Shown here: in pieces, positions 63,638 through 64,000 of the stretch
How the letters are laid out: every line of letters starts with the position of its first letter
Position numbering within the stretch: the stretch's first letter is position 1
Source: Olleya sp. YS
GTDB taxonomy: Bacteria > Bacteroidota > Bacteroidia > Flavobacteriales > Flavobacteriaceae
DNA length: 64,000 nt
Reading direction: 5' to 3'
Assembly (NCBI RefSeq): GCF_029760915.1
Contig: NZ_CP121685.1
Coordinates: 2,381,001 to 2,445,000, forward strand
Notes under the pieces: generated by a model
What the model was told of the DNA's origin: nothing
What the model saw: only the letters and a program-made list of their open reading frames with translations
The model's database searches: none
Position numbers and translations under genes: made by a program

Positions 63638-64000
63638 ATGGATAATACAATTTTAATAATTGCAGGTATTGCAATAGGAGCCATAATTGGATTTATAATA
63701 GCTAAAGTGTTAGAGCGCAATAACGCATCAAAGCTTATTAAAAGTGCAAAAAAATCTGCAGCTGGTATCATCAAAGAGGCTAATGTAGAAGGAGAGGGTA
63801 TCAAAAAAGACAAAATACTTCAAGCAAAAGAAAAGTTTTTAGAGCTTAAAGCAGAGCATGAAAAGGTCATTTTATCTCGTGATAAAAAAATGGCAGATGC
63901 CGAAAAAAGAATAAGAGATAAAGAATCTCAAATATCTAGTGAGTTATCTAAAAACAAAAAGCTAAACGTCGATATTGAAGACAAAGTAAAAGACTACAAT
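63638..64000 (+). CDS. rny: Ribonuclease Y, N-terminal part (cut by window end)
   Basis: The frame runs 121 codons to the window edge. It opens with a membrane helix ([20 protein letters not shown]), then the long charged coiled coil typical of RNase Y ([20 protein letters not shown] and [20 protein letters not shown]). RNase Y is a membrane-bound endonuclease that starts mRNA decay. The KH and HD catalytic domains would lie outside the window, so the call rests on the N-terminus only. Confidence 0.87.
   Translation, partial: MDNTILIIAGIAIGAIIGFIIAKVLERNNASKLIKSAKKSAAGIIKEANVEGEGIKKDKILQAKEKFLELKAEHEKVILSRDKKMADAEKRIRDKESQISSELSKNKKLNVDIEDKVKDYN

Overview
The window reads as chromosomal DNA of a marine-type member of the Flavobacteriaceae (Bacteroidota). 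The sequence is AT-rich. It carries the gliding-motility transporter genes gldF and gldG, two proteins ending in type IX secretion (T9SS) sorting domains, DUF families typical of the group (DUF4294, DUF6048, DUF6452, Lacal_2735), Bacteroidota -7 promoter motifs (TAnnTTTG), and almost no Shine-Dalgarno sequences. Several genes appear to start at TTG. Genus cannot be fixed from the sequence alone; Olleya, Lacinutrix, Winogradskyella and relatives are all plausible. No tRNA, rRNA, CRISPR array, insertion sequence or prophage was found.

Layout. 1-7.0 kb: a run of minus-strand genes (SAM hydrolase-like protein, ABM protein, small membrane protein, gldF, an extra membrane gene, gldG, dnaN). 7.1-9.9 kb: phoH-like gene, purC and a lipoprotein. 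9.9-19.2 kb: metabolic and transport genes (DUF1624 membrane protein, Na+/amino-acid symporter, acetyl-CoA synthetase, zinc alcohol dehydrogenase, metallophosphoesterase, Bcr/CflA-type exporter), with a structured non-coding element at 12.5 kb. 19.3-27.5 kb: the most unusual block. It has two convergent gene pairs: a secreted phosphohistidine plus ATP-grasp dikinase-like protein with an SxxK serine hydrolase, facing an ADP/ATP-translocase-like transporter fused to HEAT repeats with a second SxxK serine hydrolase. 27.5-31.0 kb: a three-subunit acyl-CoA carboxylase. 31.1-37.1 kb: PrsW-like protease, NUDIX hydrolase, a T9SS-exported repeat protein with a trimeric-adhesin-like head, M42 peptidase, DUF4294 and hemolysin III proteins.

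37.1-42.1 kb is an accessory-looking stretch: small NTF2-like and ABM-like proteins, two unrecognised AT-rich genes (one with an HExxH site), a 36-residue membrane peptide, and several inverted-repeat elements. 42.1-50 kb returns to conserved genes (ZIP transporter, methyltransferases, an EptA-like sulfatase overlapping a FAM151-like phosphodiesterase, rlmD with DUF6452 and DUF6048). 50-58 kb holds rocD (with an unusual cysteine cluster), a T9SS protein paired with an S74-chaperone protein, an Smr protein, a TSP3-type lipoprotein, a cysteine desulfurase and an alpha/beta hydrolase. 58-64 kb holds a TonB-dependent receptor with an M23 peptidase, a coiled-coil protein, zapA, a candidate 6S RNA, and the start of rny.

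How genes work together. gldFG are the membrane and substrate-binding parts of the gliding ABC transporter. The carboxylase trio forms one enzyme. The strongest candidate for an undescribed system is 19.3-27.5 kb. There a nucleotide-translocase-like membrane protein lies beside a signal-peptide-bearing enzyme that appears to need ATP, which suggests (inference only) nucleotide-driven phosphoryl transfer outside the cytoplasm. All calls come from reading the sequence; no database search was possible.
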